From assembly GCA_028641055.1 (NCBI GenBank), contig CM054058.1:497939919-498003918 (forward strand): DNA of 64,000 nt. Reading direction: 5' to 3'. Positions 9,554 to 21,568 of the stretch are shown here, piece after piece (positions within the stretch are counted from its first letter, which is position 1; every line of letters begins with the position of its first letter). The notes beneath the pieces are model-generated. The model had not been told where the DNA came from, searched no databases, and saw only the letters and a list, made by a program, of their open reading frames with translations. The translations under genes and the position numbers were made by a program. The DNA comes from Alopecurus myosuroides. Taxonomy: Eukaryota > Streptophyta > Magnoliopsida > Poales > Poaceae.

Positions 9554-10727
9554 GGCCATCTCCTCCGGGGCTAGGGAACTCGTTTCAGAAAATCTCGTTT
9601 CCGCCGCTGTGGGCGCCCAGACTGGTGTGAACATTACAGTCGCCCAAAAAATATAGCGCGTAGCAGCGCGAGTCTTTTCAGACGTTGTATTTTGGTGTGC
9701 TGAAAATGGTTAATTTTTTTTAGCAAAAAAAAGAAAAACATAAATTTAAACTTAGATTTCAAACGAAACTCGAGCATATTTCGACATAGTTCAACACATT
9801 TAAAGAAAGCCCTAAGCTAGTTCTCCCTTGAACCCCGAGGTGGTGTTGTCGGACGTCATGTCGTCCCACCTCGGATCGTCCTCAGCCCAATCAGGCCACT
9901 GTCGATGTAAAATTACCCCAAGGCGGCAGCAAGCCGGGCGCACTTTTCCGCCCGCCGCGCTCCGCCCACTGCTGCGCGTAGAACATATTCTCCGTGACGA
10001 CATCTTCCACGAAGCGGTGACACCACTCCGCCATCGAGGGCTTGTCTTCTTCGGCAACAAGGAGGCAGAGCTCCTGGGGGGTTACGGCGGCGGTCGTGGA
10101 AATTCATCTTGCGTGCCGGACGCCCGAGCCACCCTGTCGCCGCGTCGTATGCACGAGCGACCTCGTAGACGATGTTCAATGTTCCGATGCCGTAGCGCGT
10201 CGTGCTGGAGCGGATCTCGGCGTAGAAGGTGTCGGAGAGCCGCGCTCGCACGCCGCGATAGCCAGAGCCGTTCGAGTGGTGCGGAGGCATCCCAGAGGAG
10301 GAGATCGTGCCTAGCAATCGATAAGCCATCTAGCTTCTCTCCGCTACGGTGACGGCTTATAACACGTCGATCCAGCTTTTCTTCCTGAACCTGGCCGAAG
10401 GAGATAGACAGGAAGGGAAGACGGTCTAATAAAATAAACCCTGACCGTGAAGGTTTCTAGTGTTGATACCGGTTGTTGGGTAACTGAAGGAAGCAAGCGG
10501 AGTGGTGGGAAGAAGAAGCTCTCAGCGCAGGGAGAGTTGGGAGAAATCGGTTGGACGGCGCGAGCTAATCCAGCGCGCTGGAAGTGGCGCGGATTATATA
10601 CCAGCACGCGGGAGACATTTTTCCACGCGCACGTTTTTCCGCCTCCGCTGGAGCTTGCGCGAAGTCTAGCTGCGCGCTAAACTAGCGGTTTTTTCCGCGT
10701 GCGACGAATACAATGTTGTAGATGCCC
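9554..10727 (-). mobile_element. DNA transposon carrying an AP2/ERF-like ORF
   Basis: The left end reads GGCCATCTCC and the right end, inverted, GGGCATCTACAAC, similar to the GGCATCTCC ends of the element at 1625. Flanks are TTA and TAA, so a clean target duplication is not evident. The only coding content is the frameshifted AP2-like ORF on the minus strand. Boundaries are approximate. Confidence 0.5.
9812..10290 (-). pseudogene. AP2/ERF-like protein, frameshifted, transposon-borne
   Basis: From ATG 10290 on the minus strand the frame encodes GYRGVRARLSDTFYAEIRS and then EVARAYDAATGWLGRPARKM followed by NFHD. This matches the AP2 domain layout (YRGVR near the start, AEIR, ARAYDAA and a final NF). 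The expected continuation (LLVAEEDKPSMAEW and YAQQWAER) lies in a second frame, and the C-terminal WAEDDPRWDD in a third, ending at 9812. At least two frameshifts therefore disrupt it. AP2-like ORFs of this kind are known as repeated passengers of Triticeae transposons, so it should not be counted as a host ERF regulator. Confidence 0.75.
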
Positions 10728-11070
10728 TAACGCGAGGGAGAAGTTCACCTTACAAGTTGGGAAAATAAAAGAGTAAAATATACCGCCTCCAAATTAAACT
10801 ATGGGAACTTCTTATATTTAGAAGCAGAGAGAGTAGTTTATTTGTTACTCATGCTGCTAGAAAAACAATATATTTTATATGGAGCTGAAGATATATCGTA
10901 ATCATTCTCGGCATGATAATTGTACATATCTAATATCTTATACTTATGGTAGAGATATGCATGAAAGCTCTGAATTTGGAATGCTAGACAGTCCTCAACA
11001 CATTAATTGAAATGGAAATAGCATGTTATACACTCTCCATCGACATAAACCCTGCTAGTCGCGAACTCTT
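10728..11070. other. Intergenic interval; duplicate of 8995-9190
   Basis: No gene. About 10845-11045 resembles 8995-9190 in the same orientation at moderate identity. The pair flanks copy A and the AP2-bearing transposon. Confidence 0.45.
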
Positions 11071-11300
11071 CTAATCTTTGTTTCCAGCTTCCATTACGGC
11101 TCTGAGCATCTCGACCCGTTGGTGCCCCCCTAGGCTGTTTTTACCTGAAATTAGCGCCGCATGGAGGCCGTCGGCGCTAATTTCAGCGTCAGGGGACGGG
11201 AAGGACGTTTCCCAGTCGAGACCCCAACAACAGGCGCCGAAATTCAAACAAATTCGACGAAATGCAGTCAGGTTGAACAAAATTTAGGCAATTTTACTAA
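11071..11300. mobile_element. Fragment of a GC-rich DNA transposon with a perfect hairpin
   Basis: Sequence composition and GAGCATCTCGACCC resemble the ends of the GC-rich grass transposons seen elsewhere in the window. It contains CTGAAATTAGCGCCG at 11145-11159 and its exact inverse at 11172-11186. No complete element can be delimited. Confidence 0.35.
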
Positions 11301-11394
11301 TATAAGCCGAATATAGGCGAGTTCATTACATAGCTATGCAATTTAAAATTAAAACATATAGAAATAAACACTACGCCTAGTTCATGCCAAGGCA

Positions 11395-11745
11395 GCGGTA
11401 GAAGTCAAATTCCCGATAGGACTCTGAAGAGTGAAGACGGGTATAACCCGGACTCACCTGTAACCTCAGGAACTTGTCTCCTATATAAAGCGAGTTCTTC
11501 GGACGTAGAAAGTTAAGTTCTAGTTCACAACAATAGCTCTCGGGACATCGAAAGGCAGAAGCGCTTCTTATAATCGAGACCTCGAATCATTGATAGCAAA
11601 GAATCTCCATAGAGGGGCCGAACCTAGATAAACTTGCTTTCTCGTTTCCAACATAAACCCTTTTGATACTTCGCTTAGAAGTTATAGCCTCACAATCTAG
11701 TTCTCGCACGAGAACAGTTGCCGTGACAACACCACGACAGGAACC
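11395..11745 (+). mobile_element. LTR retrotransposon fragment (R/U5-like)
   Basis: The segment has a TATATAAAGCGAG box followed by features common in Triticeae gypsy LTRs (CTCTCGGGACATCGAAAGGC, GGGGCCGAACCTAGATAAAC). No coding region or second LTR accompanies it, so it is a truncated remnant. Family not assigned. Confidence 0.5.
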
Positions 11746-11838
11746 CTAGGGGTACAGTACGTGTGTGATCCTCCCACGTCAAATAGTTATGTATTAAACG
11801 TGTTAAAATAGCCGACTTATTTGTGTGTGTGTTTGTGC

Positions 11839-11859
11839 GGGGGGGGGGGGGGGGGGGGG
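11839..11859 (+). repeat. Poly(G) run of 21
   Basis: An uninterrupted run of 21 G follows a short GT repeat. Such runs are prone to slippage and could form G-quadruplex structures. Confidence 0.9.
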
Positions 11860-12950
11860 ATGGACAACATAGAGTGTGTAACTGGAGTATTGCCTCCCTG
11901 TCACGGATCAAGGACCTTACAAAGTATGAGTCCGTGCCTTCCTAAGTTGGTCCTGAATTTCCAATGATGTAGATGGATAAAGCGTGAGAGATTTCTCAGC
12001 GAATTATATACCATGTAAACAAAATTAAATTTAAATAACTTTGTCCAAAATTTATATGTAAATTCAATAACTCCTACCTCGCCGTAAAATTCATGATCTC
12101 CACTAGCAATTGTGCACACTCAAAATCGCCGATTTGTCGAGAACATGCGAGACACATATGATTTCATTTAAGGCTAAGAATGTGATTCTTCAACTAGTGA
12201 CTACTCAAGTTTTGCTTGCGAAGGACATTGCACCAGCATTTACTTCGATTTGTTATGGATCGGTGTAGAGCAATTAAACTCGGTAGAGCAATAAAAGCAC
12301 AAGTATTTTTTTGAAATGTTATTTTGTTTTCTTTAATCAATGGATTTCTTTGGATTGACAAGGAATTGTTTTTCTTCTGTTCTATGGGGATTAACACTAG
12401 TTGGGGTGGCATCCGTTGCAATATCTTCAACTTTTGGCTACGATTGTAGAAGGATTTACTGCACCATCTAGAGGAGAATATCCCTCCTCCATCGTGCTGC
12501 TCAGAAGACAAAAGTCTTTTCCTGGGCAAGGAAGATCCATAGCCAATCTGGAGTATGTGGCATGAAGTTCATGAGTTTCTTGGTGACCATATGGATATCA
12601 AAACCAGAGTACTGCAGAACACAATTTCACCAACTATGGGATTCGATATCTGTCCTAGGATGGGAACAAAACAAATAACATCACAGAACATGATTAAAAC
12701 CAGGCATCTCCGATATCACAGTTCTGAGACGATATGCTGGAGCAATTCGATCGTCCACGCAGATAGATGCAGGTACCCCTTACATTACATTACCCGGCCG
12801 GAATGAATCTAAGATAGCCAGGACCGCCCAGAAATTAAACTAGCTAGTAAGTAGGTTGCAGTGTTGCATCAACTAGAAAGGATAAGTAAATTAAACGGCT
12901 GATGAGGATCAACAATGCAATGAGATCCTTTAATCGCTTGACAGCCTCGA
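11860..12950. other. Interval downstream of gene B, no gene seen
   Basis: AT-rich sequence with short unsupported frames. The stretch next to gene B (about 12760-12950) shares short landmarks such as ATCAACAATGCAA with the region downstream of copy C (28080-28330), consistent with a conserved 3' flank or 3' UTR of the family. Confidence 0.4.
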
Positions 12951-13875
12951 TCAGTCGAACAGAAGAAAATCTTCCTGCAGTGAAATGAAACAGAATGAAT
13001 TGGACATTGATTAGATTAAAGAAGATCGGAGATATAGTAGCAGCAACGCGAGGTAGTGGGCGAACCTCGAACATGGCGGCGGCTCTGTCGGTGTACTCTG
13101 CGAGGCTGGAGACCTGCTTGGGGTCGAGGAAGCTGGAGAGGGCGGCGACGGCGAGTTCCATGTGGCTGACGGCGAGGCTCACGAGGGTGCACGCTCCGTC
13201 GAGGTACTCGCGCGCCTTGTAAACGTCCGCCTGAGGGGGCTCGCCGGTGGCAGGGTCGTCCGTGAGGTCGGTCTTGGCGAGCTGCTCGGCTGCGGCGGCG
13301 ACTGGGTCGTCCTCGGGCTCGCGGGTGATGGAGGGCGGGCAGATGGCGCCGAGGGTCTCGACGCAGAGCGGGAGGTGGTGCTCCTGGGCCAGCTTGACGG
13401 CGTAGAAGGCAGCCTCGACGCGGGAGAGGGCCTCGGCTTGGGTGGTCGGGCGCGCGGGGAGGCGCTGCGCGAGGAGCTCGTCGTAGAGCTGCTCGTGGGG
13501 CATGACGGCGAACGCGGGGTTGAGGGCGGCGGTCTCGAGGCAGCTGGCTAGGTAGCGGGCGCCGAGCGTGATGCCGATGAAGTAGACCTTGGCGATGTGG
13601 GGGGTGAGGGCCAGGTCCTTCATTGTGGCGGCGAAGTACATCTGCTTGACGGCGAGCTTCTGGAGCCTGTCCGCGAGGGCGGGGTCGAGGTGCTCGACGT
13701 CCAGCGCGTACTCCCTGAGCCTGGCAGCGGTGTAGTCCTCGCTGGGGCTCGGCTGCTGCTGCAGACGGCGGCGGAGCTCCAGGAGGCGGTCGCGGTGGGG
13801 GCCGAGGTTCTTCTGGGCGAGCATGGCCTGCATGAGGACGGCTCCTAGCTCCTGCTTGCTCACCGGTCCAGCCAT
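12951..13875 (-). CDS. Gene-family copy B, intact two-exon hypothetical protein
   Basis: The model is complement(join(12951..12974,13066..13875)), 277 residues. Start ATG 13875 (MAGPVSKQELGAVLMQAMLA) is chosen because copies A and C begin at the equivalent codon; a further in-frame ATG at 13926 is not conserved. A donor GT follows the GAG at 13066 and an acceptor CTGCAG precedes 12974, so the last exon adds EDFLLFD and a TGA. Without splicing the frame also stays open to 12844. The protein is Ala/Leu-rich and predicted helical, with conserved blocks shared with copy C: GARYLASC, LPARPTTQAEA, FYAVKLA and a C-terminal FLDPKQVSSLAEYT. No membrane segment, signal peptide or catalytic motif is visible and I do not recognise the family. 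A LINE is inserted 205 bp upstream, within the promoter as judged by copy A. Confidence 0.7.
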
Positions 13876-14080
13876 GGCCGCCGCGTCTTCTCTCTGGGTT
13901 GAGTCAGGGGAAGGGAAAGAAGACAAGAGCCGAGGAGGTTAGAGGAAATGGGGAGGAGTCGTGGCGCCATCTAAAAGCTGCTGCTTTTGCAGGTGTAGGC
14001 TCTGCAGTCTGGGCCCACTTTCTCAGCCGTTGCGTCCTTTTGACCGGGGTCGTCCAACGACGGTTGCGTGCACTACTGTC
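13876..14080 (-). promoter_or_regulatory. Proximal promoter and leader of gene B, cut by a LINE
   Basis: This 205 bp matches the promoter of copy A. The promoter sequence resumes at 21645 on the far side of the LINE, so the insertion leaves only this proximal part attached to the gene. Confidence 0.6.
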
Positions 14081-14142
14081 TTTTTTTTTTTTGAATAATA
14101 GCAGGAGAGCTGCTATGTTTATTTCAGAGTGAGGGAAGCATT

Positions 14143-17100
14143 TTACATAGGTAAACTGTAAATTAAAAAAGGCAGACGCAAGGGTGATTCACCCATAGCA
14201 GAAAAAAGAAAGTAAAAAACCTCATCAGCCAGAGTCAAAAGGCGCCCCGCCTGCCTGCTCTCGTAGCACAATTGGCGCCCCAGCTTGGACCCAAACTTTG
14301 CCTCATCCTTTATCCGATTGTTGAGTGCAATTCCACTCAACTCTTTTCTGTCGAAAATTCTTCTATTCCGCTCACGCCAAATCTCCCAGTAAATTAGTTT
14401 CAAGCAGGTTGAGGCAGACTTCTTCCTCTCCTTGGAACATGAGCGCGTAATTGCGTGAAACCACTCGCTTAGTGATACCGTCTGGGAGCCCCACGTTTCC
14501 GGGTTCAAACTCGCTTCCCCGAAAAAAAACCGCCGCCCGTGACCACACCAGCCTGCTGAAAGGGCAATCCCGAAACAGGTGACTTGCTGTTTCTAGGTTT
14601 CTGCAACACAAGGGGCAGAAATAATCATTCGGCCATCCACGCTTCAACAGTTGGTCAGCCGTCAACACCCTCCCCATCAATAAGGTCCAGATGAAAAATT
14701 TGCATTTCGCCGGAGCCCATCCCTTCCAAACAGCGTTCTGGATGATGGACCTCTCTGCTCTGAGGAACTGTAACCTGTATGCCAAACTAGCCGAGTAGAC
14801 GTTCTTTTTCCCGTAGCACCATGTGATCTTATCTTGTTCTTGAGTTAGCGTAATCCTGTCCAGATCGTTTGCCAAAGAAACGAGCTGCTCGGTGTGTTGC
14901 TGGTCCAAAGAGAACCGAAGGTCCGTAAGCCATTTGTCATTGCTTAGAGCATCCTCCACCGATCTGTTTTTGCGGACTGGAATTTTGAAGAGATCAGGCG
15001 CCATCAACGCAAGCACCTGCCCGAGTAACCATTTGTCAGTCCAGAACTTCGTCGTTCTGCCATTTCCAAGTGTAACGATAGTTGCTGCCTGGAACATGCT
15101 GCGGTCTATCTTGTTGCAAGGAAGGGTGAAGTGTGCCCAGGGCTTCACCGGTTCTTCCCAACGCTGCCAAAGCCAGCGCAATCTCAAAGCTCTGCTAAAA
15201 GCGGACATACAATGAACCCCTAGTCCCCCAAGAGACTTTGGCCTGCACACTTGTTTCTAATTAACTCTGCATTTCCCACCTCCACAAGTGGATTCGCCTG
15301 CCCAGAGCCAAGCTCTCCGGCGCCTGTCAAACTCCTTCTTAACCCAAGCTGGCATCTCATGAATACTCATTTGGTAAACTGCAAGGGAGGTTAGGACTGA
15401 GTTAAGCATAACAAGTCTTCCTGCTTTGCTCAGTAATCTAGCCTTCCATGCTGCAAGATACTTGTCGACCTTGTCCAACAGAGGCTGCCACTCAGCTTTG
15501 GTGAGCTTCTTCACCGACAAAGGCATACCAAGGTAGGTACACGGGAGATGCACGATTGGCATTTGCATGTTGATTAATAAATCATCAAGGTTTATGTCCT
15601 GGCAGCTGATCGGTGTGACCGAGCTTTTGGTGAAGTTAGTAACTAGACCTGTGACATTACCAAAGCAACTGAAAACTTCCTTAATGCCTGCCAGGTCTCT
15701 AGGTGTAGGGTTGACAAAAAGTGCAACATCATCAGCAAAAAGAGACGTCCTGAAAGAACATTGCTTGCCCTTGATCTTGGAAAGCAAACCAGTTTCTGTG
15801 GCGATATCCAAAAGCCGATGAAGAGGCTCCATCGCTAGGAAGAACAGGAAGGGGGATAGAGAGTCCCCTTGCCGTAGACCACGACAGTGAGTAATCGGCC
15901 GGCCGGGCACCCCATTGACTAGAGGCCTAGAGGTGGCAGAGCGAAAAAGCATAGCCATCCAGCTCCGCCATCTCGACGGAAAACCTCTAGCCTCCAACAT
16001 GTCCAGTAGGTACGTCCACGAGACCGTATCAAAAGCTTTAGCAATGTCGAGCTTCAACAGCAGCGACGGAGTCTTAGTGCGCTGCAGATACTTCAACATA
16101 GAGTTCACATACAGGAAGTTATCCTGTATACTCCTTTTGGCGATGAAAGCACTCTGGCAGGGTGAGATCAGCTCGTCCAACCTCGGGCTCAGACGTCTAG
16201 CCAACACTTTTGTCATAAGCTTAGAGAAGGCGTGGATTAGACTGATGGGCCTATATTGAGAAATATTCGTTGGCTGATCGATCTTCGGAAGAAGGAAGTA
16301 GTGCGATGTGTTAAGACTGCCAAAAGAGCGATCATCAAGATTGTAGAACTTGTTGACTGCATTCATAACATCATCCTTAATCGTGTTCCAAGATGCCCGG
16401 AAGAAAGCTCCAGAGAAACCGTCAGGCCCTGGCGCTTTATCCAATTCGCAGTCAAAGATTGCCTCCCTCACCTCATCCGTGGTGAACCTCTCCCCTAGTT
16501 CTGACAAATCGGCCACCGGTAGCCCTAGTTGTGCCCAGTCAAGGCGCAAAGAAACAGGCACACGGGTGCCAACAATCGAGTTGAAATGAGTGTTAATAAC
16601 TTCTTCAATCTCCCCCGGCAAGGTTGCCACCCCAACATCCGACTCCAAGGAGTGAATTCTATTCTTCTGTTTTCTGCGGTCTGCCCTTATGTGAAAGAAA
16701 CGAGTGTTGGCATCACCAAGCTGTAGCCATTTAATCCTAGCCCGCTGTCTTTGCTTAACTCTGTTGATGACGGCAAGCCCCACCGTCCTAGCTTTAAGGC
16801 TAGACCGAAGATCCCTCTCATGGACAGTCAGCGGCCTCAACTCTTGTGCCTTATCTAGCCTCAGGACAATTTCTTGGGAGACAAGCATTTGTTTCTTGAT
16901 GTCCCCAATATAACACTTGGCCCATCGTGACAGATGACGCCCCAAACGCTTAAGTTTTACATCCAGCACGGCAAAGGCATTTTGGACTGTGCATGGCATG
17001 CCCCAGGACTGCTCAACCACTGATGTATAACCCTCCATGAGAGGCCAGAAGCTCTCGAAACGGAAGCGAGGCGACGAACGCAAGACCAAATCTTGCACAA

Positions 17101-17800
17101 GAAGCAAAGGGCAGTGGTCGGACATTGAGGAGGCCTGAGGGATCAGCTTGGCTGCCGGACAAACTTCCCACCACTCATTATTGGAGAAGGCCCGGTCAAG
17201 CCTAGCCAAAGTAGGTACCTGTTGCTCGTTGCTCCACGTGAATTTTCTACCAACTAGTTTGATCTCCCGTAGAACACTAGCGTCTAGAGCGGTCTTGAAC
17301 CTCCGCATCCATCTCCTATCCACCCTAGCATTGTTCTTGTCTTCATCATGCAGGATCAAGTTAAAATCGCCCAACACCAACCAAGGACCGGTTACCCCGG
17401 CATGTATCTGTACTAGCTCGTCAAGGAATTCTTGTTTTCTGGAGTCGTCACAAGGGCCATACACAGCTGTGAGAGCCCAAACTGAACCACTGATAAGGTC
17501 CTGAAAAGTAACCGTGACCGAGTGCAAGCGGATAGAGATATCGACAGCCTGCAAAATGTCCTCCCGCCAAAACACGAGAATCCCTCCTCTGGTACCAATG
17601 GAAGGAAGTGCTGCACAACCCCGCATCGACGTGCCCACGATGTCAAGCTTATCATAGTCGGATATATGAGAAAGCTTGGACTCCTGCAGGCATAGAATCG
17701 AGCAAGCACAAGAAGCTGCTAAGTCTTTTACTACCGTGCGACGCGCACGGTCATTTAGCCCACGGACATTCCAGGATAGAATTTTGTGGTGTCTAAACAT
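14143..17800 (-). pseudogene. LINE ORF2: endonuclease/reverse transcriptase, two lesions
   Basis: From ATG 17800 (MFRHHKILSWNVRGLN) the frame runs through an APE-type endonuclease (LQESKL; GDFNLI near residue 145; SDH near 225) and a reverse transcriptase (QYRPISL; LDIAKAFD near 583; GLRQGDSLSPFLF; FADD near 688). It continues with a zf-RVT zinc-binding region (CPLC and HLFRDC, at about 14560-14620). A TAG at 15257-15259 stops the frame after the thumb region, in a position where the same frame resumes directly. A second lesion is a frame change at the A-run 14522-14529 (T8 on the coding strand). All catalytic residues I can check are present. Family length of about 1,200 codons is normal for plant LINEs. 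The product copies LINE RNA into nicked chromosomal DNA. Confidence 0.9.
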
Positions 17801-18157
17801 TGGAGTTAGCTTGACAGACCCACTGCGGGGTTGAAAGCGTGCCGCAAGTGACAAAGCGAAGGCAAAAGAGGCACAAAGTGACCGATCTAACAAGCACACA
17901 AGGAATACTGATACAGTGACAACACCAAACGGAGTGTCGCGTGGTGACAAGCTGAGCTGATACAAACAGGCTAGCCCAAGTGCAGTTGTAGTGCGACCAG
18001 GTGGCAAACAGCATAGAACTGTTGCCCATCTTCTCCCACCCAACTGAGGCATGCTGATGAACATAGGACACAGAAAGCAGAAAAACTAAAGAGCTCGAAC
18101 TGAGGTAGATTTGACAATCCATTGAACAAGATAGACTGAGAGGCGGCCTAGCAATTC

Positions 18158-21100
18158 TCAACCGTTGAGAGGCGCCTCCTGGAACATGGCCATGAGCTCA
18201 TTATCAGGGATGAACACCCCTGGCCTGCCAGCTGTATCTGAGCAAACCGCCAGCCCCTGGATGTGCTGAAGAGACAAAGCCTCATCGTACAGCTTGAGGT
18301 ATTGCTGCTGCACCTCGTCATTGTAGTCCTCCTCTCTCTTGATCAATCCAATTTGCTTGCAGATGCTCGCCTGAACTTTGCGAGTGGTTGCCAAGGAAGA
18401 GAGCCTAGTGGTTGGCCTCTCGCTCCTCCGCGCGAAGGCCTGGTATCTCAGTGATCCCTCCATCTTGTCCTTCTTCTTGTGCCCACTGCTAGTGGGAAAG
18501 CCAAGGATGGAAGCCGGCATCTTACTCATCACCCTGCTTAGCAAAGAGGTCTTGGGGTCCACCTCAAGAGAGGAGACCAAAGAGGTGACGTCTTCTACCC
18601 TTTGGGTCTGACAAAGGTTTGCCGCCCGCAACGCACGCATGGCGCCGTCCCTCAAAGTGACCTCAGCTAGTACGTCGTCATCTTGCTCGTCAGAGATAGC
18701 AGCCGCGGAGTCTGAATGCACGCTTGGAGCCTGGAACATGTCACGCAGCTGCCAGCCCGCCGAGCGCTGGAGCTGATCGCCATCAGCCACTGGGACCTCA
18801 AAGATTGTGCGCTCCGGCGTGGCGTCGAGGTTGGCCTGCGCCCTGCTTGACTGCCCGATGTCGTGGAAGCCAGGCCCCGTTAGCCTACCACCGTAGGCCT
18901 GCTGAGCCTGCAACAAGCCGAAATTGTCGAGGAGGAGGTTGTCCTGCTCATCACGACGCACCGGTGGCTCCTCCAGACCCCACGTCCCGGCCCAGTCAAC
19001 ATAGGACTGAGCAATGGGAACGTGGTCGCCTGATTGCTCCAAGTAGCCGTGCCACTCCTCCGGTACCCACAGCCCTGACGTGCCATGAGGTTCGTGGAGC
19101 TGACCAGCCGTTGGCGGCAACTCCCCATCCTGCACGATGTTCGCGGACCCGCATTCTTGCATCTTTGCTGGCGGCGGCGAGATGGCCATCTCTGTAGGCA
19201 GCTCGGCCCATGGAATTAGCGGCGACAGGGGCGCCTCCCCCGAAAAGCGCGGCGAGAGAGAATCGGCTGACGGCTGCATCAGCTCATAGTGCACACCGCC
19301 CGCCTCGACTGTCTGCAAGATAGGCGACCCCAGCGACATGGGGCTCGCAGGGCGATGATGGGGCTCCCGGCCAGGCTGCACAGGAAGCCCCCCCCCCCGA
19401 GGCCATGATCTCCGTCGGAGGGGTGCGGGAGCGGCGACGCTCGTCCCACCTGGAAGTGCGCCTGGGCGCCGTCTCCACCACCGGAAGCACAAGCGCGGTG
19501 GCGATCCCCTCGGGCTCCTCCATGTGTCCCTGCCTCTGCACAGGGCTCACGGACCGCCGCCTGGACCTCTGCTCGAGAGGCAAGAGGGCATGGCGCCGGT
19601 GGCTCGGCGAGCGGCTGTGGCGTCGCCCTTGGCGGTGATAACCGCGCTCGTGCCCCCGTTGCGAGCCTTCTGCCTTGTCGCGGCCATCCCCTTCACCACG
19701 CCTCGCCTCCGACCTCTTGTTGCTCTGCTGGTCCCCTCCTCGGCCTTCGCGATCACCGTCCCCATCATTCCGGTCCTCCCTCCGGTGATTGGAAGGCCCC
19801 AGGCGGTCACGGGCAGGACGAGTTCTAGACTCGAGCGAGCCATCAACCGCGCCCAGCACCCAGTCGTGCCGGAAGACCCTTGGCCAGGGATCCCCGCGTC
19901 GCTGCTCCACCTCCGAAAGAGGGGTGTAATCCTTGACCTTGTCGACGTGCAGCACCAGTCGATACTGCGGGGCCTCCTTCCCGTCCTCCGCCGGCTTCCC
20001 CTCCGGAACGGATTCGTTCCGGTCCTTCGGTGCCCTGTCCAGGATAGAGTGACGTTTTACCTTGGGGACCAGGTCCGCATTCCAAGTCCAGACCCAAGCG
20101 AACAGCGCGGCTGTGTTGTCGCGCTTGAGGGAACGGCGCTCGATCCTGTCGAGCTCGCAGGCGCCGCCGAAGACGCCGCGTGCCGTGGACCAGTTCTAGG
20201 CATTGTGTGGCAGCCCCACCACGTCCACACGACAGTAATGCCTCCAAGTCTTCGGGTATCCACGCGAGGTGGGAGACCATGGCAGCAGGTCGAGCTTGAC
20301 GCGGCGCACGGTGATGAAGCGGAGGTCGATTGCTCTGTCGCACTGCGTCTACGTCGCGAAGCGCACCAGGAAATCCTCCGGGAAGGTCGAGGAGACGTGG
20401 ACGTCATCCCAAGCCAGGTCCAGCTGCCGCGCCAGAGCGTTGGCAATGGTGCCCGCCGTGATGTCGAGACGCTGCTCGGGCAGGGTGATGGAGAGGTGGG
20501 TGCGGCGCATCTCCGACGCCGCCATCTCCATCTCAGGCGTGCTGATGGAGGAGCTGAAGGCCTCCTCCGGCCTCCGGGAGTAGTGGCCCGGCTCGCGCTC
20601 CATCTCAGGTTGCGGGGCGAAGTGATTCCCTGGCGCAGCCGCAGCAGCTTCGGGTCTTCGGTAGCGGTTGCCGACAGAGGGGCCACCCGCGCTCACACCC
20701 GAGGTTCGAGGAGTAGGGCCAGGGGTAGCCGGAGTCGGGCGAGGCGGCGCCGCGCGAAGAGAGCCTCCTCTGCCCGGGCACTTGCGGGCAGTGTGCCCGG
20801 AGATCTTGCACAGAAGGCAACGGACCGGGCTGTGGCACTTGCGCACTTGGTGACGGAAGGAGAGGCAGCGGAAGCATGCCCCTTTGAAGGCCCGGAGCCC
20901 CTCTCGGCTGGCAGCGGCCGCAGACCGCCATGAATTGCCTCGGCGACGCCGCCCCTCCGAATCTCCTGAAGGGGAAAGAAATCTTTTGCGCCACCAGTGC
21001 TTTGGGCGCACCTCTTGCCAGGTCTCCTCACGAATCTGTCTGAACTTGTTGTTGATGGCGCTGGAAGCAGCCGCGGGTGGAGCAGGGGCCACGATAATTG

Positions 21101-21568
21101 ATCTCAGCCGCGGGGGCGCAGGAGGCAGCACGCCGGAAAGGGAAAGGGGAGGGGGAAACCCTCACCCAACCGACGGGGCACAACCCCAGGCAGCAGTGGA
21201 GGCGGAGGGGGGAGCACCTCCAACTCGCCCTGACAGCCGGGCAGCGCAGCGGCCAGCCCAGCACTTGATGGCGCAGTAGTCACCGCAGGGCGCAGCGTCG
21301 AGCAGCGCTTGCCAGGGTCGCCTGCCCCCAGATCCGTCGTGGAAGCGCATCGCGCAGGCTGATCCGCCACTCCAGCGCGCGTCTTCGCGAGGATCTCCGG
21401 AGTAATTGAGCCGAAGAGGAGAGCCAGGCCTACCGGAGAGGCCGGCAGAGCTAGGCCTGAGCCGAGAACAGGGGTGGAGGAGGAGTTAGTGGGCGTCACG
21501 GGCGGGAGTGCCCGAGACGATGGGTGGGTGGGAGAAACGCTCACGGAACGCTCGAGGGAACGCTCCAT
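18158..21568 (-). pseudogene. LINE ORF1: zinc-knuckle nucleic-acid-binding protein, broken
   Basis: The likely start is ATG 21568 (MERSLERSVSVSP). The main frame has two CCHC knuckles of form C-x2-C-x4-H-x4-C: CFRCLSFRHQVRKC at about 20876-20835 and CLLCKISGHTARKC at about 20819-20778. An Arg/Ser/His-rich basic stretch follows near 19600-19750, and a C-terminal region ends with MFQEAPLNG at 18158. Lesions are a frame change near 21110-21180, TAG at 20349-20351, TAG at 20196-20198, and a frame change at the C11 run 19388-19398. ORF1 proteins of plant LINEs coat the element RNA. The two-knuckle type fits this role. ORF1 and ORF2 are separated by about 360 bp. Confidence 0.8.

Noticed and set aside
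9913..10329. A functional host ERF transcription factor
   Set aside because: The AP2 core sits inside a DNA transposon and the rest of the protein needs two other frames.
13162..13551. Plus-strand Gly/Val/Leu-rich frames across gene B
   Set aside because: They are mirror frames of the minus-strand gene, which is supported by paralogues A and C.
19524..20933. Plus-strand frame of 469 codons
   Set aside because: It is antisense to LINE ORF1, with Arg/Pro-rich content caused by the GC-rich coding strand and no known domain.
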